A DNA stretch of 64,000 nt from assembly GCA_944321125.1 (NCBI GenBank), contig CALUKD010000002.1, positions 248,001 to 312,000 of the forward strand, given 5' to 3'. Positions within the stretch are counted from its first letter, which is position 1. Every line of letters begins with the position of its first letter. The notes beneath the pieces are model-generated. The model did not search any database, had not been told where the DNA came from, and worked only from the letters and a program-made list of their open reading frames with translations. Positions 36,606-43,815 of this stretch are shown here, piece by piece. This stretch comes from Candidatus Butyricimonas faecavium. Its GTDB lineage: Bacteria; Bacteroidota; Bacteroidia; Bacteroidales; Marinifilaceae. Made by a program: the position numbers and the translations under genes.

Positions 36606-38252
36606 TTACGAGTATAAATACCGTTTGATACTCCGTTTGGGAGTCTTCTCGAATTCCTCGTCATGAATTTCTATTCGGGCAATTTGGCTGTATGCCGGGA
36701 TCTGCTGGTTGATCAGTTTGCGTGTATCGTGAATGATTTTGAGAAGTGAATCTCGGGATATTTTATTTTGTTTCATGGCCTCGGCGTCAGGATAGACGAG
36801 AGCTACTAGTTTACCATCTCTTTCGATCACAAGAGATTCGGCGATATAGGGCTGGGCGTTGAGCAGATCTTCGATTTCTTCAGGATAGATGTTTTGCCCG
36901 CTGGGACCGAGGATGAGGCTTTTACTACGGCCTTTGATGTAAAGGTATCCGTCCGGGTCCATCACGCCTAGGTCTCCCGTGTGGAGCCATCCGTCGGAAG
37001 AAAGTACGGTGTTGGATGCTTCCGGGTTGTTGTAATACCCATCCATGACGTTCATGCCTTTGGTGAGGATTTCTCCAACTTGGTTGAATGGGTCAGGCGA
37101 GTCTATACGGATTTCCATGCGGTCCACGGCTTTCCCGCAGGAGGTGGGCCGGAACGTTTGCCAGTGATCGAAAGCGATGGCAGGTCCACATTCGGTCATG
37201 CCGTAGCCTACGGTATAGGGAAATTTCACAGAGTGTAGGAATACCTCGACTTCTTTATTGAGGGCAGCTCCCCCGACGGCGAGTAACTTGAAGCGTCCTC
37301 CGAAAGCGTCAAGGAGCTGTCGTTTGATTTTGTTGCGGATTTTTTCCCGGATAACGGGCATTTTTAACATTAGTTTGATATGGAATTTTTCCAGTTGTGG
37401 GAATACCCGACTTTTGATGATTTTCTCTATAATTAGGGGTACGGCAACGATCAGGTGCGGGCGGATGTCTGCAAAGACTTCCCCCAGTATCTTGGGCGAG
37501 GGCATTTTTTGCAGGAAGTGGATATGTATTCCGCTGGCGAAGGGGTAAATGAATTCGAAGGCTAGCCCGTACATATGGGCCATAGTAAGGATGGAGACGA
37601 GTTTCTCGCCCGGCGTATAACCCATTTGATCAAGGGCATAGCGGAGGTTGGACCACATGCTGCGATAGGGGAGCATCACTCCTTTGGGCGAGCTGGTAGT
37701 GCCCGACGTGTAGTTGATCATGGCCAGCTCTTCCGGTTGTTCGGTGCGGTAATGTATGTTATCAGTTTGTAATTCTTCGGGATATTGAATTTTGAACAGA
37801 ATTTCCAATCGGGGTGCGGTTTCGGCGAGTACTGCATTGCGAGAGAAAATTACGGAATAATCTGTCATGGCTATAACTCCGTCCAAGGCGGGCATACTTT
37901 CGTGGTCTATGTTATCCCACACGGATTTTCCCACGAAAAGGAGCCGGGCTCCGGAGTGGTTGATGATGTGGTGGATCGTGTCGGGTTTGAACTCGTTGAG
38001 GATGGGAACGGCCACGGCCCCGTAAGTGAGTGTGGCAAGGAAGACTATTCCCCAGTTGGACGTGTTACGACTGCATAGCGCTATTTTATCTCCCCGTTGA
38101 ATGCCGCTTTTCTCGAAAAGGATATGTAGTTTTTCGATCCATCGTGCCACATCTTTATAATTATGCTCTACACCCTCGTAATCCGTTAGGGAAGGAAGGT
38201 TCCAATGTTCTTTTATACTGTGTTCTATAAGTTTTAAGAAGCTCGTTTCCAT
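36606..38252 (-). CDS. AMP-forming long-chain acyl-CoA ligase (paralogue)
   Basis: A 548-residue ANL enzyme clearly homologous throughout to the gene at 34002 (both contain NYKDVAR, EKLHILFE, LATLTYGA, VPILNEFKPD). P-loop YTSGTTSSPKGVM, A5 YGMTECGP, TGDLG and the C-terminal EKTPKRSIKRYLY are intact. The pair flanks the DUF4251 gene in the same orientation, suggesting an old tandem duplication. Differences in the P-loop (SSPKG here, SFSKG in the other) may reflect different kinetics or substrates. Confidence 0.9.
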   Translation of the reverse strand: METSFLKLIEHSIKEHWNLPSLTDYEGVEHNYKDVARWIEKLHILFEKSGIQRGDKIALCSRNTSNWGIVFLATLTYGAVAVPILNEFKPDTIHHIINHSGARLLFVGKSVWDNIDHESMPALDGVIAMTDYSVIFSRNAVLAETAPRLEILFKIQYPEELQTDNIHYRTEQPEELAMINYTSGTTSSPKGVMLPYRSMWSNLRYALDQMGYTPGEKLVSILTMAHMYGLAFEFIYPFASGIHIHFLQKMPSPKILGEVFADIRPHLIVAVPLIIEKIIKSRVFPQLEKFHIKLMLKMPVIREKIRNKIKRQLLDAFGGRFKLLAVGGAALNKEVEVFLHSVKFPYTVGYGMTECGPAIAFDHWQTFRPTSCGKAVDRMEIRIDSPDPFNQVGEILTKGMNVMDGYYNNPEASNTVLSSDGWLHTGDLGVMDPDGYLYIKGRSKSLILGPSGQNIYPEEIEDLLNAQPYIAESLVIERDGKLVALVYPDAEAMKQNKISRDSLLKIIHDTRKLINQQIPAYSQIARIEIHDEEFEKTPKRSIKRYLYS

Positions 38253-38438
38253 AACATTATATGATTAATATTCTTTTTATTTATACTGAGAATTAACTTG
38301 AAATGTTTGGAATTTATATACGAGTTTACAGTTTTCAACTTCTTCTCCTCTCCGCCGTCTTGAGAGCATTTTGGATACACTTGACATGAGATTCTGGAGG
38401 AGCTTTAAATATGAAAATAGGTTTTCGATGGATTTGTG

Positions 38439-38446
38439 TATATTTG
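38439..38446 (+). promoter_or_regulatory. -7 box of the pentapeptide-repeat gene
   Basis: TATATTTG is a perfect TAnnTTTG match 23 bases before the GTG start at 38470; -33 is not clear. Confidence 0.6.
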
Positions 38447-38469
38447 CGTGAAACAAAAAATCAGGTTGC

Positions 38470-39129
38470 GTGAAAAGAAACACGAATGAAATAAGGATAG
38501 CGTTGCCCGTGTTACAGGGAGTGGAGGCCGGAAACGAATCGTTCGGTGAGTTACTGTTAGACGATGACGAGGTGGAGTGTCGTTTGTTTGCCCGGGAAGT
38601 TATTGACGGGGTGGACTTATCGGGGGTGAACGTGTCATCCTGCGTGTTCGATCATGTCTTGTTTTCTGGTTGTTGTCTCCGGGAAGCCCGGCTCATGGAT
38701 GTATTGTTTGAGAATTGTGACTTGTCGAACGTGGATTTGTCGGGGGGCGTGCTGTTCCGGGTAGAATTTCGGTCATGCAAGTTGATGGGGACGAATCTGT
38801 CGGATGGTGTGTTAAATAACGTGTTATTTCAGCATTGTAACGCTCGTTACATGAATCTTTCTATGGGACGTTTGAAACAAGTGCTTTTCGCTCATGGTGA
38901 TATGCAAGGAAGTGCTTTGGAGAGTTGTCGGCTGGAAGCTGTGGCGTTTGACACGTGTAGCCTCGTGGAAGCAGAGTTCTCCCGTACTTCATTGAAGGGG
39001 ATTGACTTGACCACCTCGCGGTTAGCAGGTTTGCGGTTGAATGTTGGGGATTTACGTGGTGTGATCGTGTCATCTGTGCAGGCGTTGGATTTAACTCGCT
39101 ATCTAGGGTTGGTTGTCAAGGATATGTAA
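38470..39129 (+). CDS. Pentapeptide-repeat protein
   Basis: A 219-residue cytoplasmic protein starting with GTG. From about residue 45 to 190 the sequence runs in A(D/N)LXX-like pentapeptides (VDLSGVNVSSCVFDHVLFSGC, LSNVDLSGGVLFRVEF), which fold as a right-handed quadrilateral beta helix. Cysteines recur at the central positions. Some members mimic DNA and protect gyrase; others have no known role. No partner is evident; glutamate decarboxylase follows 137 bases later. Confidence 0.85.
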   Translation: MKRNTNEIRIALPVLQGVEAGNESFGELLLDDDEVECRLFAREVIDGVDLSGVNVSSCVFDHVLFSGCCLREARLMDVLFENCDLSNVDLSGGVLFRVEFRSCKLMGTNLSDGVLNNVLFQHCNARYMNLSMGRLKQVLFAHGDMQGSALESCRLEAVAFDTCSLVEAEFSRTSLKGIDLTTSRLAGLRLNVGDLRGVIVSSVQALDLTRYLGLVVKDM

Positions 39130-39210
39130 GTGATGTCAGCAAAGTACAAGGGTTGTTAAATGTGACGAGAGGTTGAAACTTTCGTCCCGTAGCATCGTAA
39201 TTATTCACGA

Positions 39211-39226
39211 GTGTCTAGACAGACAC
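39211..39226. promoter_or_regulatory. Palindrome upstream of gadB, possible operator
   Basis: GTGTCT-AGAC-AGACAC is a perfect 6-bp inverted repeat 40 bases before the gadB start. It is a candidate regulator site; the binding protein is unknown. Confidence 0.4.
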
Positions 39227-39266
39227 GCCCTTTATAAATATTCTAAATAAACTAAACTAATTAATT

Positions 39267-40664
39267 ATGAAGACAGAAAATCCTATCACACCGGTTTTTG
39301 GGACGGATGAAGAGGCCCGGGTGGCACCGAAATACGAGATGCCAGAGGGTATGATGCCGGGCGAAGTTGCTTATCAAATCGTGCATGACGAGGCCATGTT
39401 GGATGGTAATTCACGTTTGAACTTGGCGACGTTCGTGACAACATGGATGGATGATTACGCTAGAAAAGTGATGACCGAGAACATGGATAAGAACATGATC
39501 GACAAGACGGAGTACCCGCAAACGGCGGAAATCGAGCGTCGATGTGTGAATATCCTTGCCAAGTTGTGGAACTCGCCGGAGAAACCGTATTGCACAGGTA
39601 CGAGTACCGTGGGTTCTTCCGAGGCTTGTATGTTGGGTGGTATTGCAGCTCTGAAGCGCTGGCAGAAGAGACGTAAAGCGAAAGGCCTTCCTATCGATAA
39701 GCCGAATTTCATCATCTCTACCTGTATGCAGGTGGTTTGGGAGAAGTTCGCTATCTACTGGGACGTGGAAATGCGTATGATTCCCGTGACGGCGGAGAAG
39801 ATCACGCTTGATCCGCAGGATGTTATCAAAGCTTGCGATGAGAACACCATTTGCGTGGTGCCGATTCAAGGAGTGACGATTACCGGGTTGAATGATAACG
39901 TGAAGGAGATTAACGATGCGCTCGATAAATTGAACGCCGAGAAAGGTTGGGAAATTTGCATTCACGTGGATGCTGCTACCGGAGGATTTATTCTCCCGTT
40001 TATCAATCCCGAAACGGTTTGGGATTTCCGTTTGAAATGGGTACTTTCCATCAGTGTTTCCGGTCACAAATTCGGTCTGGTATATCCCGGTGTGGGTTGG
40101 GTGATTTGGAAGGACAAACAGTATTTGCCCGAGGAAATGAACTTTGCCGTGAATTATTTGGGAGCCAATATCCCGAGTATATCCATCAACTTCTCTCGTC
40201 CGGGCAACCAGGTATTGGCCCAGTATTACCAATTCATACGTTTGGGTAAGGAAGGATACAAGAAGGTGCAACAAAATTGCCTTAACGTTTGTCTTTACCT
40301 GAAAGATCAACTGAAAAAGATGGGTATTTTCGAGTTCTTCAGTGACGATATGCCGAACCCGTTATTCATTTGGAAATTGAAAGATGATCCAAATCGGAAA
40401 TGGACTTTGTATGACTTGTCGGATGCCTTGCATGTAGAGGGGTGGCAGGTACCTGCTTATACTATGCCGAAAGCGATGGAGGACGTGATAATCATGCGTG
40501 TTGTTGTTCGTCAAGGAACCGGATTTGATTTGGCTGATTTGTTGATGGAGGATATTAAACGCTGCGTGAACCAATTGGAGGCATTGAAAGAACCGACGAA
40601 TAGTGCCCTGATGTGGGCAAAGAAAGAACCACAGAAACCGAGAGGTTTTAATCATTCCAGATAA
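39267..40664 (+). CDS. gadB: Glutamate decarboxylase
   Basis: A 465-residue PLP enzyme converting glutamate to GABA and CO2, which uses up a proton. The length matches E. coli GadA/B. The PLP lysine is Lys268 in SVSGHKFGLVYPG; HVDAATGGFILPF and GTSTVGSSEACMLGG are conserved. The C-terminal HSR ending resembles the pH-responsive tail of GadB (E. coli ends HT). The glutaminase and the glutamate/GABA antiporter 2-5 kb away complete a glutamate-dependent acid-resistance system. Confidence 0.96.
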   Translation: MKTENPITPVFGTDEEARVAPKYEMPEGMMPGEVAYQIVHDEAMLDGNSRLNLATFVTTWMDDYARKVMTENMDKNMIDKTEYPQTAEIERRCVNILAKLWNSPEKPYCTGTSTVGSSEACMLGGIAALKRWQKRRKAKGLPIDKPNFIISTCMQVVWEKFAIYWDVEMRMIPVTAEKITLDPQDVIKACDENTICVVPIQGVTITGLNDNVKEINDALDKLNAEKGWEICIHVDAATGGFILPFINPETVWDFRLKWVLSISVSGHKFGLVYPGVGWVIWKDKQYLPEEMNFAVNYLGANIPSISINFSRPGNQVLAQYYQFIRLGKEGYKKVQQNCLNVCLYLKDQLKKMGIFEFFSDDMPNPLFIWKLKDDPNRKWTLYDLSDALHVEGWQVPAYTMPKAMEDVIIMRVVVRQGTGFDLADLLMEDIKRCVNQLEALKEPTNSALMWAKKEPQKPRGFNHSR

Positions 40665-40693
40665 ACATACTGCTTGTCAACTATTTACTGTAT

Positions 40694-40720
40694 AGAGGAT
40701 CGCTTTGGTGGTCCTCTTTT
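40694..40720 (+). terminator. gadB terminator
   Basis: AGAGGA (40694-40699) pairs with TCCTCT (40712-40717) and is followed by TTTTC. Confidence 0.75.
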
Positions 40721-40788
40721 CTGTTGTCTGATGATTTATTTATGTTAATAGGCTAAAAATAGCTAACAAACTGTTTCTCACCACGTGT

Positions 40789-40833
40789 ACACAGGTGATG
40801 AAGTGGTCATGAACAGGTGGAGAACAGGTGGGG
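40789..40833. repeat. 11-bp imperfect tandem repeats
   Basis: The units TACACAGGTGA, TGAAGTGGTCA, TGAACAGGTGG, AGAACAGGTGG are each 11 bp. They are of the same style as the blocks at 11671 and 21673 but with a different core (CAGGTG). Confidence 0.72.
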
Positions 40834-40931
40834 AAGGAAAACTGTTAAGGAGGTGATTTGCCGGGGATGGGCAATAGGGGCTGTTTGTTCCATGCCGGAA
40901 GTGATGGTGAGGAGATAATCGGGGAATAAAA

Positions 40932-40962
40932 ATTGTTTTTCCGGTAAATTGTGTTATCTTTG
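40932..40962 (+). promoter_or_regulatory. Promoter of the cold-shock gene
   Basis: TTG at 40933-40935, 19 bases, then TATCTTTG at 40955-40962, a perfect -7 box. Confidence 0.75.
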
Positions 40963-41185
40963 TTTCAATTAGAATTTCGAATATTATTGATCGAAACGTT
41001 TTTACAAGTTAATCAGGTTTCTCCTTTAATTCTCCTTATCTCTAATTTGTCATTTTAAAACAAATGAATTGGATTTCTACACCCTGTTTTTTGGAAGAAT
41101 TCATGGTTGGAAGTTTGGGCATTTGTACTCGTCTTGTCTATAAGGACACCAGAAATAAATGATATTATAAATTAAAACAAATTGC

Positions 41186-41641
41186 ATGGTAAAACCTACT
41201 ACATTTGGTAAAAAAGAAAACGAGAAGAAAAAACAAGCTCGAAGACAGGCAAAACAAAATCGGAAAGAAGAGAGAAAACAATCCGGTAAAGCGAGCTGTT
41301 TCGATGAGATGATTGCTTACGTTGATGAACATGGTATGATCACTTCGACACCGCCCGAAGAGAGGCGTGGTGAGGAGGAAATCGTGCAAGAGAATATACA
41401 AATTTCGATTCCCAGGCAGGAGGCCCCCGCTATTTTGAAAGGGCGGGTGGAGTATTTTGACGTGCAGAAAGGGTATGGTTTTATTAAGAATCTGGTAGGA
41501 ATGGACAAATACTTTTTTCATGTCAATAATGTTCTTGTCGATATCATGGAAAATGATATCGTGACGTTTGATTTGGAACGTGGGAAACGGGGAATGAATG
41601 CCGTAAATATTTGTACAATTAATGATCAATTGGCTGTTTAA
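41186..41641 (+). CDS. Cold-shock-domain RNA-binding protein with basic N-terminus
   Basis: A 151-residue protein. The first 40 residues are very rich in Lys, Arg and Gln (KKENEKKKQARRQAKQNRK), followed by a linker and a C-terminal cold-shock domain (about 88-150). RNP1 is KGYGFI and RNP2 is YFFHVN, so single-stranded nucleic acid binding is expected. The layout (basic tail plus CSD) is common in Bacteroidetes. The long 5' leader suggests post-transcriptional control. The downstream small gene starts 11 bases later. Confidence 0.87.
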   Translation: MVKPTTFGKKENEKKKQARRQAKQNRKEERKQSGKASCFDEMIAYVDEHGMITSTPPEERRGEEEIVQENIQISIPRQEAPAILKGRVEYFDVQKGYGFIKNLVGMDKYFFHVNNVLVDIMENDIVTFDLERGKRGMNAVNICTINDQLAV

Positions 41642-41651
41642 ATTAATTCAC

Positions 41652-41858
41652 ATGAAAAAGAATACGAATCATTATGAAAGATTATCACAGGCTCAACAGG
41701 CGGAGAACGCGTTGAAAGAACATAGAAAAAGAGTCGGTGAGGTCGAGTATGTCACCATTAGCGGGCGTACTACTTTTGAATTTCCGGTTAGTTTGTCTGA
41801 AGAAGAAAGAGAGATCCGTATCGAAAATTATAAGAAACGACATAAGCCGTTAACTTAA
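41652..41858 (+). CDS. Small hypothetical protein (68 aa)
   Basis: A 68-residue soluble, charged protein (MKKNTNHYERLSQAQQ ... IENYKKRHKPLT). The start at 41652 is preferred because the alternative ATG at 41622 overlaps the cold-shock gene end. It is probably co-transcribed with that gene. I recognise no family; a helical N-half and a short beta segment (EYVTISGRTTFEFPV) can be guessed. Confidence 0.7.
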   Translation: MKKNTNHYERLSQAQQAENALKEHRKRVGEVEYVTISGRTTFEFPVSLSEEEREIRIENYKKRHKPLT

Positions 41859-41867
41859 GGGGACCGT

Positions 41868-42584
41868 TTATTCGTCAGATGAGCCATTTGTTTCTTTTCT
41901 TTTCCGTTGGAATACCGTCGTGACGTAAGCTGTGAATATTGGGAAGAAAATCATACCTGCGGAAGCAAGAATAACGGCAAGGATTTGACCAATCTTCGTG
42001 ACCCCGAAAATATTCGATCCGACCGTGGTGACATTCATCAGTGCCCAATCGAAAGCGTCCCAGTATGTTTTCACGGGTGGGTTGACATCGTGTTCCATGT
42101 AATAGAAAACGATGCTGCAAAAATAGATCGTCGTGAAGAGAATCGTCAGGTACGTGGCGAATAGATTCGTGATCCGGCTACGTGTCATCCACCCCACGAT
42201 AAGTGATACACCGTAGATCCCCCGAGCCAGAGGTATTAAACGCAGGATTAACCACGTGGAATGAGATATGGTAGTCGACAAACTGTACACGATATTAAGG
42301 TAAGGAATCGAGACCAGTAAGAAAAAAAGGTTATTATTGAAAAAACGCCATGTCCATCCATCCGTGTACCAGCGCACGAAAAAGTCGGCTAGGAAAAGTC
42401 CGCATACCCAAAGATGGAATTTCAATATAAAAGCCTCACTGAGTACATTGTCTCCATTCAATAATTCGATAGAGGCAACGATAATAATGGCCAAACTGCT
42501 CAACAATACAAGTCCGTTGAGTATTTGTTCGAAAACTTTACTTCTTTTCATAGAAAATGGGTTTATAAGTTTTATAAAGTTCAT
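41868..42584 (-). CDS. Voltage-gated-like ion channel (ion transporter family)
   Basis: A 238-residue membrane protein with six hydrophobic segments. The fourth has a modest positive pattern (LILRLIPLARGIYG), as in voltage sensors. The pore loop reads NVTTVGSNIFG (selectivity segment Thr187-Val-Gly-Ser-Asn191) rather than the potassium TVGYG. The start may be the Met at 42551 (MKRSKVFEQ), because the first 11 codons of the longer form lie in a 10-bp tandem repeat. It is near the acid-resistance genes, but a link is not proven. Confidence 0.8.
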   Translation of the reverse strand: MNFIKLINPFSMKRSKVFEQILNGLVLLSSLAIIIVASIELLNGDNVLSEAFILKFHLWVCGLFLADFFVRWYTDGWTWRFFNNNLFFLLVSIPYLNIVYSLSTTISHSTWLILRLIPLARGIYGVSLIVGWMTRSRITNLFATYLTILFTTIYFCSIVFYYMEHDVNPPVKTYWDAFDWALMNVTTVGSNIFGVTKIGQILAVILASAGMIFFPIFTAYVTTVFQRKRKETNGSSDE

Positions 42585-42600
42585 AAGGTCTATAAAGTCC
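42551..42600. repeat. 10-bp tandem repeats at the ion-channel gene start
   Basis: On the plus strand GTTTATAAGT, TTTATAAAGT, TCATAAGGTC, TATAAAGTCC follow each other in 10-bp steps (42561-42600). A related set in opposite orientation is at 42671-42700. Confidence 0.65.
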
Positions 42601-42670
42601 TAATCTCCCGCGGGGTACTTTGTCAACGGTAACTTGTGTTACTGTTAAAATATGGTCCGAGGGCTTCCCG

Positions 42671-42700
42671 AAACTTTGTAAACCTTATAAACTTTATGAA
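42671..42700. repeat. 10-bp tandem repeats downstream of glsA
   Basis: AAACTTTGTA, AACCTTATAA, ACTTTATGAA: three steps of 10 bp, partly complementary to the block at 42561-42600, so the transcript could fold on itself. Confidence 0.6.
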
Positions 42701-43666
42701 CTAATCGATTACTTCCACGTGATCTCCCCCGAAGACATTCACGTTCAGTTTTTGGGCGATATACTTGATGGCAGCCTGTGCTTTCACCGAGTTGCCAGCC
42801 TCGTCCAATGGGGGTGCGAAAGCGGCGATACCGAACAGTCCGGGAACCACCCCGAGTACACCACCACCAACTCCTGATTTTGCAGGAACACCACTGGTAT
42901 ATAGCCAGTCACCCGTGTGTTCGTAGAATCCTACGGTAGCAATTAGGGAGGTAATTTTAGGCGATAATGACGGGTCGAATACCTGTTGTTTGGTCACGGG
43001 ATTCAAACCGTTGTTAGCGATCGTGCAGGCTGCAATGGATAACTGTTTTGCCGTTACGCCCATCGAGCATTGTCGCGTGTACAGGTCCAGCGACATATCG
43101 GGATCGTCGTAAATCCGGTTGAAATTCTTCAATAACCACGCGATAGAACGGTTGTTGAAGTTTGTCTCGGACTCTGATTTGTAAAGTTCATCCAATAATT
43201 TTAGGTCACTGCCGCTCAATTCCCGCATGTTGTCGGTGATAGCCTTCCATTTGGCATCACTGTTGCCCACGGGTTTTACCATGCTGTCGGCACTGATAGC
43301 CCCGGCGTTCACGAGCGGGGTGCTTGGGTGATCGTTTTCCAGTAGGATCGCCATGATCGAGTTAAACGGCAGTCCTGTGGCATCCGCCCCGATTTTATCA
43401 AGCACGGCTTGTGCCCCGTATTGGCGTAACACTAGAATTGCGGTGTACACCTTGGAAACGGATTCTATACCGAAAACGTAATTCGTGTCACCAGCTTCGA
43501 TTATTTCTCCCGATGGGAGACAAACGGATATACCGAATAAGTTAGAATCGATCTTGTCCAGGAATGGAATATAATTTGCGTTTTTCCCACCCTTCAAATC
43601 CTTCACTTGTGCATGAGCCTCGTTTACTAATTTTTTGAGGTCATTGCTTGTAATTGTTTTTGTCAT
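42701..43666 (-). CDS. glsA: Glutaminase A
   Basis: A 321-residue serine-dependent glutaminase that makes glutamate and ammonia from glutamine. The active-site SxxK is in FGIESVSKVY, and family segments (YIPFLDKID, NAGAI, GVPAKSGVGGG) are conserved. It lies 149 bases after gadC on the same strand, so the two may be co-transcribed. The ammonia released consumes protons and the glutamate feeds GadB, as in the E. coli and Bacteroides acid-resistance systems. Confidence 0.95.
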   Translation of the reverse strand: MTKTITSNDLKKLVNEAHAQVKDLKGGKNANYIPFLDKIDSNLFGISVCLPSGEIIEAGDTNYVFGIESVSKVYTAILVLRQYGAQAVLDKIGADATGLPFNSIMAILLENDHPSTPLVNAGAISADSMVKPVGNSDAKWKAITDNMRELSGSDLKLLDELYKSESETNFNNRSIAWLLKNFNRIYDDPDMSLDLYTRQCSMGVTAKQLSIAACTIANNGLNPVTKQQVFDPSLSPKITSLIATVGFYEHTGDWLYTSGVPAKSGVGGGVLGVVPGLFGIAAFAPPLDEAGNSVKAQAAIKYIAQKLNVNVFGGDHVEVID

Positions 43667-43779
43667 ACCTGTGATTGTAATTTATAATTTTAAATGGAAG
43701 GCTATCCCCTTTGTTTTCTCCTTATACGAGAGGAGAAACGGGTGCAAGAGGTCGTTACAATATAACACCGCTGCACGTT

Positions 43780-43812
43780 CTCCCCTTGTGTAAGGGGAGT
43801 TAGAGGGGAGAG
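43780..43812. repeat. Bacteroidetes-type GC hairpin repeat, copy 2
   Basis: CTCCCCTT (43780-43787) pairs with AAGGGGAG (43792-43799), followed by TTAGAGGGGAG. It resembles the copy at 36527 and lies at the 3' end of gadC. Confidence 0.7.
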
Positions 43813-43815
43813 TTT

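Larger units (their letters stand above)
40665..41185. other. Gap: gadB terminator, 11-bp repeats, long cold-shock leader
   Basis: I see no coding sequence. It contains the hairpin at 40694-40720, tandem repeats at 40789-40833, and the promoter at 40932-40962, which leaves an untranslated leader of about 215 bases before the cold-shock gene. Confidence 0.7.

Noticed and set aside
39411-40310. Long minus-strand open frame inside the glutamate decarboxylase gene
   Set aside because: It is fully antisense to a well-conserved gadB and its translation shows no family features.
40789-40833. CRISPR array or iteron origin
   Set aside because: Four short imperfect units without a replication gene or AT-rich unwinding region tied to them.
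41165-41629. Minus-strand frame of 154 codons over the cold-shock gene
   Set aside because: The cold-shock domain on the plus strand is unmistakable, so the antisense frame is not a gene.
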